Of a stretch of DNA of 64,000 bases, positions 19,528 through 29,158 are shown piece after piece. The stretch lies in assembly GCF_040026395.1 (NCBI RefSeq), contig NZ_CP157278.1, forward strand, positions 1,240,001 through 1,304,000, read 5' to 3'. The stretch comes from Pedobacter lusitanus. GTDB taxonomy: Bacteria; Bacteroidota; Bacteroidia; Sphingobacteriales; Sphingobacteriaceae. The translations under genes and the position numbers were made by a program. How positions within the stretch are numbered: the first letter of the stretch is position 1; every line of letters starts with the position of its first letter. The notes beneath the pieces are model-generated. The model did no database searches. It was not told the origin of the DNA and was given only the letters and a program-made list of their open reading frames with translations.

Positions 19528-22500
19528 TTAAAAGGTTAAATTGAGTCCGACGTTAATCACCTTATTCTGTGGAAACTGAAGACCATTGTCATCAGCTATT
19601 TCCGGATCAACGTTATACTGTTTCATATTATCAATAGAGAACAGATTGTATCCGTTTACATAAATCCGAGCCCGCTTAATCTTGATTCTGGACAACATTG
19701 CAGGTGATAAGGTATAGCCAAATTCTATAGTTCTTGCCCGCAGATATCTCACACTATGCAGCCAGAAGGTAGAGTTTGAACCATAGTCACTGTGTCCCGT
19801 CCCAGGATTATAGCGGTTTGCAGGATACTTACCAGGAATCCATGCACTATTCAGATCAAATGGATCAGCCCGGTGCCATCTGTCTTCAAAAATGCTGTTC
19901 AGGTTACCATTGTTCTGAAAGGCCCATCTTGTTTCATAATTCTGAAACCAGGTATAGCCAGCTCCACCAGAAAAATCCGCATGAAAATCAAATGATTTAT
20001 AGCTTGCTCCAAAGCTTAAACCAAAATTAATATTGGGTTGCCTGCCATAACCAAAGCCAATTGGCCGTTGGTCATACTCATCAATTTTCCCGTCTCCATT
20101 CTGATCTTTATAGATCAGGTCACCAGGTAAAAGGCTCCTGTTTCCTTTACCATCAATATTTACCCGGTAATTATTGATCTGTTCCTGAGAAGTAAACTGA
20201 CCGGTAACCTCATAACCCCAGTCTATACTGGTAAACCTGTTTTCTGAAGAGTTACGGTACTGATCCCAGGAATTAAAAAATAAAGGATTATAGGATTGCA
20301 GGTTTTTAGACCGGGTATAGGAGAAATTACCACCAATATTAAAATTTACCTGACCGATTTTGCTGTTATAATTTAAAGAGACCTCCTGTCCGTACTGTGC
20401 ATCACTGTTCACATTCTCATCAGGTAGCCGGTAACCCAGTTCAACAGGGATAATGATATCATTCCTTCCACCCAGCAAACCTGTACGTTTTCTGTAAAAA
20501 TAATCTATAGTCCCGGTCAGCTTATTCCCAAACATACTGAAGTCCGCACCTGCATCAAAAGTCCTGCTCTTCAGCCAGGATATTCTGTTTAAAGGAATTC
20601 CCTTATCTCTGGAAACGATTACAGGATTTCCATCCAGAATTACCGTTCCCTGGTTATAGTTATATCCCGGCAGATAAGCATAAGGGGGCACAATAGACTG
20701 ATTCGGATCATTTGGGTTCCGGTCATCTCCGAGTATACCGTAAGAAGCACGGAATTTCAGATCACTCAGGACTTTCTTTTCTCCTAAAAGCTTTTTCATA
20801 AAGCCTTCTTCTGTAATTCTCCATCCGGCAGAAACGCCGGGAAAATACCCTACCCGTTTATCAGGTGCAAATAAATAAGAGGCATCCCGTCTTGCTGAAG
20901 CTTCCAGATAATACTTATTGTTGTAGTTATAATTTAATCTGGCAATATATCCGATACGCGCTTCGCCATCATCACTGTCATCATATCTGTCTGCAGTTGG
21001 GAAGTAAATTAAAGGTAAGTTATTGGAAATTGGAGAAGAATGTATATAATTCCGCTGGTGTTTCAGGTCAATCCGTTCCGCAACCAGCGTAGCACCCACA
21101 GTATGTTTACCAAAAGTATTGTTATAATTCAGCTGTCCCTGAAACGTAGTGGCAAACTCTTTTTTCTGTTCACGTTCCCTGTATGGATTATTACTACCAC
21201 CGGTAATGTCGTAGGCACCTGTAGCAGGCCTGTAGGTATAGGTATTATAAGTATATTCATGGTTATTGAGCACATAATCTGCCAGATAATAAGAATATAC
21301 ACCCTTAACGACCAGGCCCTTTATCCCTGGAATCTGATATTCTGCATTGAAATTGGTTTGCAGAACCCTCCAGTCGTTACGGTATGTTCCTGAGAGTTTT
21401 TTATTCAAAAAAGCATAGTTGGTTTCGGTATGTCCGATATCATTCAGATAGTCTGGATTATCATTTGCATAAGGACGCTCCAGAGGATTGTTTCGCAATA
21501 CCGCAAGACGGGCCAGCAGATAATCATCCAAACCTGGAACACCAGGATTTTCCCGGCTTTCAATTCTTCCGTTAATATTTACACCAACTTTAAGTCCGTT
21601 TGCTACCGTAGCTGTAATATTAGACTGGATATTGGTTCGTTTAAACTCATATTCTTTCCCTAATACAGAATTCTGATACAGATTAGTAGCAGAAACATAA
21701 TAACTCATTTTATCAGTTCCTCCTGTAAAATTCATGTTAATGGAATTCTGAGGTGCATTATTATTACTTTTCAGGATATAATCCCTCCAATCAAAACTCC
21801 TGTAGGCAGGATCAGTTCCGGCTTTATATTTCTCCAGTTCAGCCGGAGTGATACTGGTGCTCCCATTAGAGTTTAATTCAGCATCTGCTTTATAGCGCAT
21901 ATAATCGTAAGAACTACGCACAACATCAGGAAACCTCGACCAGTTCTGAAAACCCAGGTAAGCATCTATATTTATCCGGCTCTCACCTGCTGTCCCTTTT
22001 TTAGTGGTCACTACGACTACTCCATTGGCTGCGCGAACCCCATAGATAGCAGCAGAAGCATCTTTCAGAACCGAAATACTTTCAATATCGTTAGGTGCGA
22101 TATTGTTAAACTGTGTCTCATCCTGCTGTATTCCATCAATAACATAAAGGGGCCGTCCCATATTACGGATTTGTATACTGGCACTTGCTCCCGGCCTGCC
22201 GTCTGTCATCCGGAAGGTCACTCCGGGAATCTTTCCAGCCAGAGCGGTACTTACTGTAGCTCCTCCATGTACCCGTTCTATATCTTTACTGGTTACAGCT
22301 GAAATAGCTCCGGTAATTGATTCTCTTTTTTGGGTACCGTAACCCGTGACCACAATTTCCTTAAGGTCATTATCATAATCTTTTAGTTTAACAATTAAAT
22401 TAGTTTGCCCGTTTAAGGGAATTTCTGCTGTGACATATCCGATGTAAGCAAATACCAGGACAGCATTCTTATCCGGAACGGTGATCTTAAATTTTCCGTT

Positions 22501-22713
22501 CGTATCAGACATCCCGCCAATTTTTGTATTCTTCACTTTTACCGTGACACCGATCAGCGTTTGTCCTTTATCATCAGTTACTGTTCCGCTTATACTGCCC
22601 GGCTGCGCGATACTGGTTAAGGAGAAAAAAAGAGAAATAAAAAAGATAAAAGCTTTAAGCTGATAATGCTTTAAGTGCACACTTCTGCAATGAGCATGTA
22701 GACTTTTTTCCAT
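19528..22713 (-). CDS. SusC/RagA-family TonB-linked outer membrane transporter
   Basis: A 1061-residue receptor. After a signal region ending TSIAQPG comes a carboxypeptidase-D-like domain (GSISGTVTDDKGQTLIGVTV), then the TonB box region (EIVVTGYGTQKRES), the plug (PLYVIDGIQ, SISVLKDASAAIYGVRAANGVV) and a 22-strand barrel. It imports oligosaccharides together with the SusD protein. First gene of the locus, divergent from the sensor gene; the 204-base gap between them should hold both promoters. Confidence 0.96.
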   Translation of the reverse strand: MEKSLHAHCRSVHLKHYQLKAFIFFISLFFSLTSIAQPGSISGTVTDDKGQTLIGVTVKVKNTKIGGMSDTNGKFKITVPDKNAVLVFAYIGYVTAEIPLNGQTNLIVKLKDYDNDLKEIVVTGYGTQKRESITGAISAVTSKDIERVHGGATVSTALAGKIPGVTFRMTDGRPGASASIQIRNMGRPLYVIDGIQQDETQFNNIAPNDIESISVLKDASAAIYGVRAANGVVVVTTKKGTAGESRINIDAYLGFQNWSRFPDVVRSSYDYMRYKADAELNSNGSTSITPAELEKYKAGTDPAYRSFDWRDYILKSNNNAPQNSINMNFTGGTDKMSYYVSATNLYQNSVLGKEYEFKRTNIQSNITATVANGLKVGVNINGRIESRENPGVPGLDDYLLARLAVLRNNPLERPYANDNPDYLNDIGHTETNYAFLNKKLSGTYRNDWRVLQTNFNAEYQIPGIKGLVVKGVYSYYLADYVLNNHEYTYNTYTYRPATGAYDITGGSNNPYREREQKKEFATTFQGQLNYNNTFGKHTVGATLVAERIDLKHQRNYIHSSPISNNLPLIYFPTADRYDDSDDGEARIGYIARLNYNYNNKYYLEASARRDASYLFAPDKRVGYFPGVSAGWRITEEGFMKKLLGEKKVLSDLKFRASYGILGDDRNPNDPNQSIVPPYAYLPGYNYNQGTVILDGNPVIVSRDKGIPLNRISWLKSRTFDAGADFSMFGNKLTGTIDYFYRKRTGLLGGRNDIIIPVELGYRLPDENVNSDAQYGQEVSLNYNSKIGQVNFNIGGNFSYTRSKNLQSYNPLFFNSWDQYRNSSENRFTSIDWGYEVTGQFTSQEQINNYRVNIDGKGNRSLLPGDLIYKDQNGDGKIDEYDQRPIGFGYGRQPNINFGLSFGASYKSFDFHADFSGGAGYTWFQNYETRWAFQNNGNLNSIFEDRWHRADPFDLNSAWIPGKYPANRYNPGTGHSDYGSNSTFWLHSVRYLRARTIEFGYTLSPAMLSRIKIKRARIYVNGYNLFSIDNMKQYNVDPEIADDNGLQFPQNKVINVGLNLTF

Positions 22714-22917
22714 AAAGATTTAATATTTGGTTAGGTGTACCGGGATAATCAGGTGGTTCTATCCGGGCACAATCAAATATTGAATTTTTAGCTTTTGGTT
22801 GTTGCACACGTTTGTATCAATAATTCTACATTTTGTCTCTATTTTCTGTTCTGTTCAGCGATGAAGGTTTATCTGCTCCGGGTTTATAATTATTGATATA
22901 TTTGAGATAATGACCCT
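22714..22917. promoter_or_regulatory. Divergent promoter region between susC-like and sensor genes
   Basis: This gap separates the SusC gene from its likely sensor. TATATTTG at 22897-22904 fits the Bacteroidota -7 box on the plus strand, but I see no -33 box at the right distance. GGATA (22743-22747) and TATCC (22760-22764) form a small hairpin in the presumed susC leader. Nothing else is identifiable. Confidence 0.35.
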
Positions 22918-25900
22918 TTGAAATTGAAAATTCTAACCTTATTTCTTTTCTTGCTCTCTGCCACATTCCTGAAGGCACAACCCTATTATTTTAAACATTA
23001 TCAGGTAGAGAACGCCTTATCCAATAATAGTGTGTTTTGCATTACTCAGGATCACAGCGGTTTTATCTGGATGGGAACAAAAGACGGACTTAACAGGTTT
23101 GATGGTTATACTTTCCAGACTTATCGTCATGATCCGGCAAATCAGAAAAGTCTGGGTAATGACAAGATCCATTCCCTGCTTAGTGATCAGCCAGCCAGTC
23201 TGTGGATAGGTACTGATCAGGGATTATATCACTATAATACCCTGAACGATTATTTTACATTGATAAAAGAAACAAAAAACATGGGTGTAGGTGTACTTAC
23301 ACTTGATCATTCAAATAATCTCTGGATGCTTTCTTCAGGTAAAGTATATACTTATAATCTGGTTCAAAAAAGGTTTTCTGCTGTACAGCTTAGTAAGTCA
23401 TTTGTACCAACCTATATCTATTGCCGTTCAAATGGTGAAGTCCTGGTAAGCAGTCCAGATGGTTATCTTGCCAGATACAATCAGACATCCCGGACTTTTG
23501 AGATGCTCAATCTATCCGGTAAAAAGAAGCCTGTAGAAATAGGCTGGATCTCAGCGATCGAAGAAACCAATGATCAGCAGCTGATTATTGGGACTGTCAA
23601 CCAGGGTATCAAAATATTTGATCTTAAAACCAGGGTGCTCAAAGATCTGATTGTAATGAATAGAGACAAAACCCATATTTTTGTCCGGGCGATAAAAAAG
23701 TCTAAGGATCAGGAGTACTGGATCGGCACTGAATCGGGATTGTATATTTATAACCATCAAAGTAAAAATCTTGTCCACCTGCAAAAACGAAACAGTGATC
23801 CCTATTCCTTATCCGATAATGCAATTTATTCCCTTTGCCGTGATACAGAAGGTGGAATGTGGGCAGGAACCTATTTTGGCGGAGTGAATTATTATGCTAC
23901 CGAATCCTCCATCTTTACTAAATACTTCCCAACTCAGCAGGAAAATTCCATTAGCGGAAACGATATCAGGGAAATCTGCAAAGATCAGCGAGGCAATTTA
24001 TGGATCGGAACCGAAGATGCCGGCCTTAACAAATTAGCTCCTGGAAGTGCTCAATTCGTCTCTTACTTTCCAGACGGAAATAAACATACTATCTCACATT
24101 ACAATATCCATGGCCTTCTTGCGGATGGCGACAAACTTTGGATAGGTACTTTTGAACACGGCCTGGATGTAATGGACGTCAATACCGGTTTGATTTTCAA
24201 GCATTTTCACATGCGTAAGGGAAGTTTACTCCGATCGGATTTCATTTTAAGTTTGTATAAAACCAGGGCTGGTGAGATTATTATTGCAACTACATCCGGG
24301 ATTTATACCTACAACCGCAAAAAAGACGACTTCGATCCTGTTCCAGGCTTGCCTTTTCTGTTCTATAATAACCTCAAAGAAGATGCGGATGGAACAATCT
24401 GGGCGGGAAGTTTCAATGACGGACTTTTCAGCTTCAGGCTTGATAGCCCCAGTTATAAGAATTACAGAAATGATAATAAAGACGCTGGTAGTCTACCCAA
24501 TAACACGGTAAACTGTATTTTTCAGGACAGTAAAAAGAACCTGTGGATTACCACAGATGGTGGTGGTTTATCTCTGTTTGATCAAAAAACAGGCAATTTC
24601 AAATCCTTTACAGTAAAAGATGGGATGCCAGCCAATTTTCTTTTTAATATCCTGGAAGATAACCAATACAAATTATGGATTAGCAGTACACGCGGGCTGG
24701 TTTGCTTTGATCCGCTTAAAAGGAACGTTAAAGTTTATACAAAAACTGATGGTCTGCTTACCGATCAGTTCAATTATAGCTCATCTTATAAAGATACGAA
24801 TGGCAGGATGTATTTTGGAAGTGTAAAAGGTCTGATCAGTTTTCTACCGGACCAATTGAATACCACAGTTAAAACTGCTCCCTTATTTTTAACCGGCTTT
24901 AAAATTGACTATACACAAACTCAGTCAAAAAAAGATGCTGTTGTGCTACAGAAATCCATATTATATACAGATAAAATTATCCTGAATAACAATCAGTCTT
25001 CCTTTAATATTGATTTTGCCGCATTGAGCTATTTTTCGCCGGAAAAAACTGAATATGCCTATAAGATAAGCGGCCTTTATAACAATTGGCAATATCTAAA
25101 GACAAACAGAAAAATATACTTCACCAAACTCTCCCCGGGTGAATATATATTTGAAGCTAAAGCTATGATCCAGGGCAGTAAAGAATGGAGTAAAAATAAC
25201 ATCAGGCTGGTTATTGTAGTGCTCCCTCCGTTTTGGAAAAGCCCCATGGCCTGGTTATTATATACGTTTTTATTTATAGGTTTAACTACACTGCTAATCA
25301 GACTGTATCACAAAAGAATCCAGCAGAAAAATAACCGGCGCATGGAAATCTTTGAACATGAGAAAGAAAAGGAGATCTATCAGGCAAAAATCGGATTCTT
25401 TACGAATGTAGCTCATGAAATCAGGACGCCGCTTACCCTGATTAAGGGACCAATGGAGAAAATGATCAGATCTGCAGGAGAAGTTCCTGCATTTGAAAAG
25501 AATCTTAAAATTATGGATCGCAATACGGAGCGCTTGCTCAATCTGACTAATCAACTTCTGGATTTCAGAAAAACAGAGATCAACGGTTTTTCTTTAAATT
25601 TTGTCAAATCAAATATATCTGAGATCCTTCACGATGTAAATTTGCAATTCCTGCTTGCTGCCGAGCAGAAAGAGATCCGATACGAAACTATTTTACCAGC
25701 AGTACCACTTTATGCCTATATAGACCTGGAGGCATTTTATAAAATAATGAGTAATCTGGTGGATAACGCCATCAAGTATGGAAAACAGACTGTAAAAGTA
25801 ATACTTACGGTAAATGAGCAGCAGGATCAGTTCAGAATACAAATTCTAAACGATGGAAATAAAATTGCACCAGAACTGAAAGATAAGATTTTTGAACCCT

Positions 25901-26094
25901 TTTTCAGGGTAAAAGAGACCGAAATGAAGCAGGGAACAGGTATTGGCCTTTCCATTGCAAAATCACTTACCGAACTACATAAAGGCTCCCTTAAACTGGA
26001 AGAAAGTGATACTGATAACAATATACTGCTTGCTGTGTTCCCTATTCATCAAATGATAGAATTCAATTTAAAAGGAAAATGGAAAAAGATTTAA
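22918..26094 (+). CDS. Two-component sensor with propeller domains (HTCS N-terminal part)
   Basis: A 1058-residue protein with a TTG start and signal peptide (LTLFLFLLSATFLKAQ). Domains: two-component propeller repeats (about 30-690, many GLNRFDG- and WIGT-type units), Y_Y_Y domain (about 700-770), one membrane helix (about 780-800), HisKA with phospho-acceptor His833 in VAHEIRTPLTLIKG, and HATPase with NLVDNAIKYG and GTGIGLSIAKSL. It would sense an oligosaccharide in the periplasm and control the divergent susCD locus. Canonical hybrid sensors continue into a receiver and AraC domain; here the protein ends after the HATPase and the rest is a separate overlapping gene. The translation start could also be the TTG at 22924. 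Confidence 0.9.
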   Translation: MKLKILTLFLFLLSATFLKAQPYYFKHYQVENALSNNSVFCITQDHSGFIWMGTKDGLNRFDGYTFQTYRHDPANQKSLGNDKIHSLLSDQPASLWIGTDQGLYHYNTLNDYFTLIKETKNMGVGVLTLDHSNNLWMLSSGKVYTYNLVQKRFSAVQLSKSFVPTYIYCRSNGEVLVSSPDGYLARYNQTSRTFEMLNLSGKKKPVEIGWISAIEETNDQQLIIGTVNQGIKIFDLKTRVLKDLIVMNRDKTHIFVRAIKKSKDQEYWIGTESGLYIYNHQSKNLVHLQKRNSDPYSLSDNAIYSLCRDTEGGMWAGTYFGGVNYYATESSIFTKYFPTQQENSISGNDIREICKDQRGNLWIGTEDAGLNKLAPGSAQFVSYFPDGNKHTISHYNIHGLLADGDKLWIGTFEHGLDVMDVNTGLIFKHFHMRKGSLLRSDFILSLYKTRAGEIIIATTSGIYTYNRKKDDFDPVPGLPFLFYNNLKEDADGTIWAGSFNDGLFSFRLDSPSYKNYRNDNKDAGSLPNNTVNCIFQDSKKNLWITTDGGGLSLFDQKTGNFKSFTVKDGMPANFLFNILEDNQYKLWISSTRGLVCFDPLKRNVKVYTKTDGLLTDQFNYSSSYKDTNGRMYFGSVKGLISFLPDQLNTTVKTAPLFLTGFKIDYTQTQSKKDAVVLQKSILYTDKIILNNNQSSFNIDFAALSYFSPEKTEYAYKISGLYNNWQYLKTNRKIYFTKLSPGEYIFEAKAMIQGSKEWSKNNIRLVIVVLPPFWKSPMAWLLYTFLFIGLTTLLIRLYHKRIQQKNNRRMEIFEHEKEKEIYQAKIGFFTNVAHEIRTPLTLIKGPMEKMIRSAGEVPAFEKNLKIMDRNTERLLNLTNQLLDFRKTEINGFSLNFVKSNISEILHDVNLQFLLAAEQKEIRYETILPAVPLYAYIDLEAFYKIMSNLVDNAIKYGKQTVKVILTVNEQQDQFRIQILNDGNKIAPELKDKIFEPFFRVKETEMKQGTGIGLSIAKSLTELHKGSLKLEESDTDNNILLAVFPIHQMIEFNLKGKWKKI

Positions 26095-26906
26095 ACTTCG
26101 TACCACATACAACAGATGATATCCGGGAGAAACCCGTTATTCTTCTTGTTGATGATCATGAAGAAATTCTCGACTTTATATCAGATGACCTGAGCGAAAA
26201 ATTCAAAGTACTTATCGCATCAGATGGTCTTGAAGGCCTCGCCATTCTGGAGAAAGAAATCGTCCATCTGGTAATCAGCGATGTGATGATGCCCAGAATG
26301 GACGGCTTTGAATTTTGCAGAAGAATAAAATCCGGGATAGAATTCAGTCATATCCCTGTGATCCTCCTTACTGCCAAAAACACTTTACAATCTAAGATTG
26401 AAGGATTAGAACTCGGTGCAGATGTCTACATTGAGAAGCCATTTTCGCCGGAATTCTTACAGGTACAGGCTTCCAGCTTAATTGCCAACCGGAATAAAAT
26501 TAAAGCCTATTTTTCAAGTTCTCCGCTCCTCCATATTAAAAGCCTTGCCTACTCTAAAGCGGATGAGCAATTTTTAAAAAAACTACAGGTCATCATAGAT
26601 CAGACTATCAGTAACCCGCAGTTAGATGTAGAATTACTTACCGATCATATGCATATGAGCAGGCCAACGCTCTACCGGAAAATAAAATCCATTTCAAATC
26701 TATCCCCTAATGAGCTTATCAACCTCGCCAGGTTGAAAAAGGCAGCAGAACTACTCAATGATGGTACTCTTAAAATATACGAGATAGCAGAAATGGTCGG
26801 CTATAGCTCCCAAAATCATTTCGGTAGAATTTTCTCTAAGCAATTTGGAATGACCCCGACCGATTATGCAGCGAGTATGCACGCAAAGCAAAAAAAGAAT
26901 CTATAA
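26079..26906 (+). CDS. Response regulator with AraC-type DNA-binding domain
   Basis: A 275-residue protein: receiver domain with ILLVDDHEE and the phospho-acceptor Asp68 in LVISDVMMPRMDGFE, Lys in YIEKPFSPE, and a C-terminal AraC-type double helix-turn-helix (SRPTLYRKIKSISNLSPNELI, IAEMVGYSSQNHFGRIF). It begins with ATG 16 bases before the sensor stop, in the -1 frame relative to it, with AAAAGGA just upstream. Together the two genes (1058 + 275) match one canonical hybrid sensor of about 1330 residues. Target: most likely the divergent susCD operon. Confidence 0.92.
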   Translation: MEKDLNFVPHTTDDIREKPVILLVDDHEEILDFISDDLSEKFKVLIASDGLEGLAILEKEIVHLVISDVMMPRMDGFEFCRRIKSGIEFSHIPVILLTAKNTLQSKIEGLELGADVYIEKPFSPEFLQVQASSLIANRNKIKAYFSSSPLLHIKSLAYSKADEQFLKKLQVIIDQTISNPQLDVELLTDHMHMSRPTLYRKIKSISNLSPNELINLARLKKAAELLNDGTLKIYEIAEMVGYSSQNHFGRIFSKQFGMTPTDYAASMHAKQKKNL

Positions 26907-26913
26907 GCGCAAC

Positions 26914-27399
26914 TCAGCTTCGCCATTTAAAAGATTGTTGATCTATAGCCCGCATTGTACATAAAACACCATTGAGATGATCATATTCGTGCTGTAAAAG
27001 TTCAGATAAGTCATTATGTACCAGCCATTCCTGAGGCTGCCAATGCTCATCCAGGTATTTAACTTTGATCTGGCTGTGTCTTTTTACTCTGACCAGTAGA
27101 TTAGGGAAACTCATACAGTCATCCCACAATTCAAACTCATCCTCACTCTGCTCACTAATTTCAGGGTTGATTATGATTACCGGCCGGTCAATGTTCAGAT
27201 AGATCAATCTTTTCATAATACCTAATTGTGGTGCGGCTATACCTCTTCCAAAGTTGTATTTATGTCTGATCTCTTCCATAACATTGTGCATATCTGCTAC
27301 CCACTCCTGAACCAATGGAAGTTCGGTTTCTGATACCGGCGCGGAAACTTCATATAACCGCGGATCCCCCAGCAGCAGTAAATCCTTTAATGTTTTCAT
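26914..27399 (-). CDS. Peptide deformylase-like protein
   Basis: A 161-residue protein with the three deformylase motifs: GRGIAAPQ (residues 51-58), DDCMS around the metal Cys95, and QHEYDH with His137, Glu138 and His141. All metal and catalytic residues are kept, but EGCLS has become DDCMS, which suggests a paralogue that may not be the house-keeping enzyme. It removes formyl groups from N-formyl peptides or similar amides. It is 21 bases downstream of the diaminopropionate ammonia-lyase gene and probably cotranscribed with it. Confidence 0.8.
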   Translation of the reverse strand: MKTLKDLLLLGDPRLYEVSAPVSETELPLVQEWVADMHNVMEEIRHKYNFGRGIAAPQLGIMKRLIYLNIDRPVIIINPEISEQSEDEFELWDDCMSFPNLLVRVKRHSQIKVKYLDEHWQPQEWLVHNDLSELLQHEYDHLNGVLCTMRAIDQQSFKWRS

Positions 27400-27420
27400 C
27401 TCTTTTCTATAATTTAAATA

Positions 27421-28557
27421 TTAATTAGCTTGTTCCGTATTAATAACCAGCACACAGGAATTTAAATCCAGTCCAATAGCTGAACGCATCTGCTCATGAT
27501 GTATTGCTTTAACTAATCCGGTCAGGCCTGCACTACCGCTTTCGCTTGATTTGATAACAGGATCATTTCCCAATGGTTTGCCCAGCAATGCCAGGGCCTC
27601 TTTATTTTCACTTTCATTAATCTTCATAAAACTATCACCAGTCCTGGTTAGAATACGCCAGGCCGCCAGTGAGGGCTGAAGACAATCCAGCATTGACATC
27701 GCGGTTGGCAGACCATGCCTGATCTTTTTCAATTCTCCTGCTTCGATGCTATCATAGATACAGGCAGCACCAACAGGTTCAACAATAACAATATAAGGAC
27801 AGTTTTTTCCATAGCGAATTCGTAACTGAGCTGCAAGTGCTCCGGCAAGTCCACCGACCCCTGCCTGAATAAATATGTGCGTTGGTACCTGCACTGACTG
27901 CTCCAACGCTTCCTTTAAAATGAGGAGATAACCCTGCATTACCCAGGAAGTAACTTCGTCGTTCTCAATAAACGAAATATCGGATATTAAAAACCAGTCG
28001 TTTTTTTTAGCATCAGCGTTAATTGCCACAAGAGTCTGATCATAACTTCCCGGGAATTTTCTGACCAGTGCACCATACTTCGTTATCGCCTCAACATATT
28101 CACTTTTAGTCTGCTCAGGAAGATAGATATATACTGTAGCTCCGAGCATCTGGACTGCCGCTGCAACTCCCCGGCCGTGATTTCCTGCAGAGGCAGCGCA
28201 AAATGCCATCTTACTGGCGACAGACCTGACTTCAGGATCGGCTATATCCTGGATCCGGACTTCCCGGCCAAGTATTACGCTTGCTTCTTTTAAAAATTTA
28301 CGCATAACAGCGTGGTACCCACCAAGTCCCTTGAAACTACCTATCCCTAAACGGGCCCCTTCATCTTTGACCAGGAGCCGGCCTATTTGCAGTTTTTCTG
28401 CCAGACCACTCAATGAAATTAACGGCGTAACATTGTAATGGTCATGATGTGATAAAAATACAACCGCATCTTCCTCTGCCTTTTGACCAAATAATTTTTC
28501 ATCAGCAAGATCTATTTCTGTACGGTAATGTTCGTGTTTATTGTGTATTAACATCAT
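27421..28557 (-). CDS. Diaminopropionate ammonia-lyase
   Basis: A 378-residue fold-type II PLP enzyme. The PLP Lys is Lys76 in KDEGARLGIGSFKGLGG, SAGNHGRGVAAA binds the cofactor phosphate, and GVGGLAGALAA is the glycine loop. The pattern fits 2,3-diaminopropionate ammonia-lyase (YgeX type), which converts diaminopropionate to pyruvate and ammonia. It is slightly shorter than the roughly 400-residue E. coli enzyme. Other PLP lyases of the same fold cannot be excluded. It is divergent from an Lrp regulator, its likely controller. Confidence 0.75.
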   Translation of the reverse strand: MMLIHNKHEHYRTEIDLADEKLFGQKAEEDAVVFLSHHDHYNVTPLISLSGLAEKLQIGRLLVKDEGARLGIGSFKGLGGYHAVMRKFLKEASVILGREVRIQDIADPEVRSVASKMAFCAASAGNHGRGVAAAVQMLGATVYIYLPEQTKSEYVEAITKYGALVRKFPGSYDQTLVAINADAKKNDWFLISDISFIENDEVTSWVMQGYLLILKEALEQSVQVPTHIFIQAGVGGLAGALAAQLRIRYGKNCPYIVIVEPVGAACIYDSIEAGELKKIRHGLPTAMSMLDCLQPSLAAWRILTRTGDSFMKINESENKEALALLGKPLGNDPVIKSSESGSAGLTGLVKAIHHEQMRSAIGLDLNSCVLVINTEQAN

Positions 28558-28613
28558 TCTCTTATTTCATCTTATAAATTACTGACGCAAAAATATTACG
28601 CTTTACACGAATT

Positions 28614-28638
28614 ATTTACTGTATTTTTAGTGGTAAAT
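28614..28638. promoter_or_regulatory. Inverted repeat between ammonia-lyase and lrp genes, possible Lrp site
   Basis: ATTTAC (28614-28619) and GTAAAT (28633-28638) are perfect six-base arms around an AT-rich 13-base centre. It lies 29 bases before the Lrp start and 57 bases before the divergent ammonia-lyase start, which suits a shared operator. Short arms make chance possible. Confidence 0.3.
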
Positions 28639-28666
28639 TGCAATTTTTCCTCGATTTTAGTCCTAT

Positions 28667-29158
28667 ATGCGTTTAAAAAGTTCATTATCACAATTCAATC
28701 CAGACGATCTGGATCTCAAAATCCTTGAAATACTTCAGTCTGACAATTCAACTCCGCAGCGTATAATCGGTGAAGCCGTAAATCTTTCAGCAGCAGCCGT
28801 TCAGCGCCGTATTAAGCGGATGGAAGAAGCCGGTACTATTCAGTTCAACATTGCTGCAGTCAATCCACTCAAGGTTGGCCGTTTAATTACACTGATTGTT
28901 GAAATCAGTATGGAAAGTGAGAAATTACAACAGGTTGACTCCATGAAAAAAAGATTCAGTGAGCAACCAGAGATACAGCAATGTTATTATGTCACCGGAG
29001 GAGCTGATTTTGTCTTAATACTCACCGTAAAAGATATGTCTGATTACGAATCCTTTACAAGGCGGGTCTTTTTCAGCGATCCGAATATTAAAAAATTCAA
29101 AACCTTAGTGACCATAGATCGCGTTAAAGTTGGTCTCTCCGTCCCATTAAATATTTAA
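28667..29158 (+). CDS. Lrp/AsnC-family transcriptional regulator
   Basis: A 163-residue protein: N-terminal helix-turn-helix (LDLKILEILQSDNSTPQRIIGEAVNLSAAAVQRRIKRME) and a C-terminal RAM ligand-binding domain (about 75-155, YYVTGGADFVLILTVKDM). It is divergent from the ammonia-lyase gene and likely controls it in response to an amino acid. Its stop shares the bases TTAA (29155-29158) with the stop of the convergent NRPS gene. Confidence 0.9.
   Translation: MRLKSSLSQFNPDDLDLKILEILQSDNSTPQRIIGEAVNLSAAAVQRRIKRMEEAGTIQFNIAAVNPLKVGRLITLIVEISMESEKLQQVDSMKKRFSEQPEIQQCYYVTGGADFVLILTVKDMSDYESFTRRVFFSDPNIKKFKTLVTIDRVKVGLSVPLNI

Noticed and set aside
26070..26094. Programmed -1 frameshift joining the sensor and regulator genes
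   Set aside because: The A-rich stretch has no proper X-XXY-YYZ slippery heptamer (a G replaces the first A of A-AAA-AAG), and the second gene has its own ATG with a Shine-Dalgarno-like AAAAGGA.
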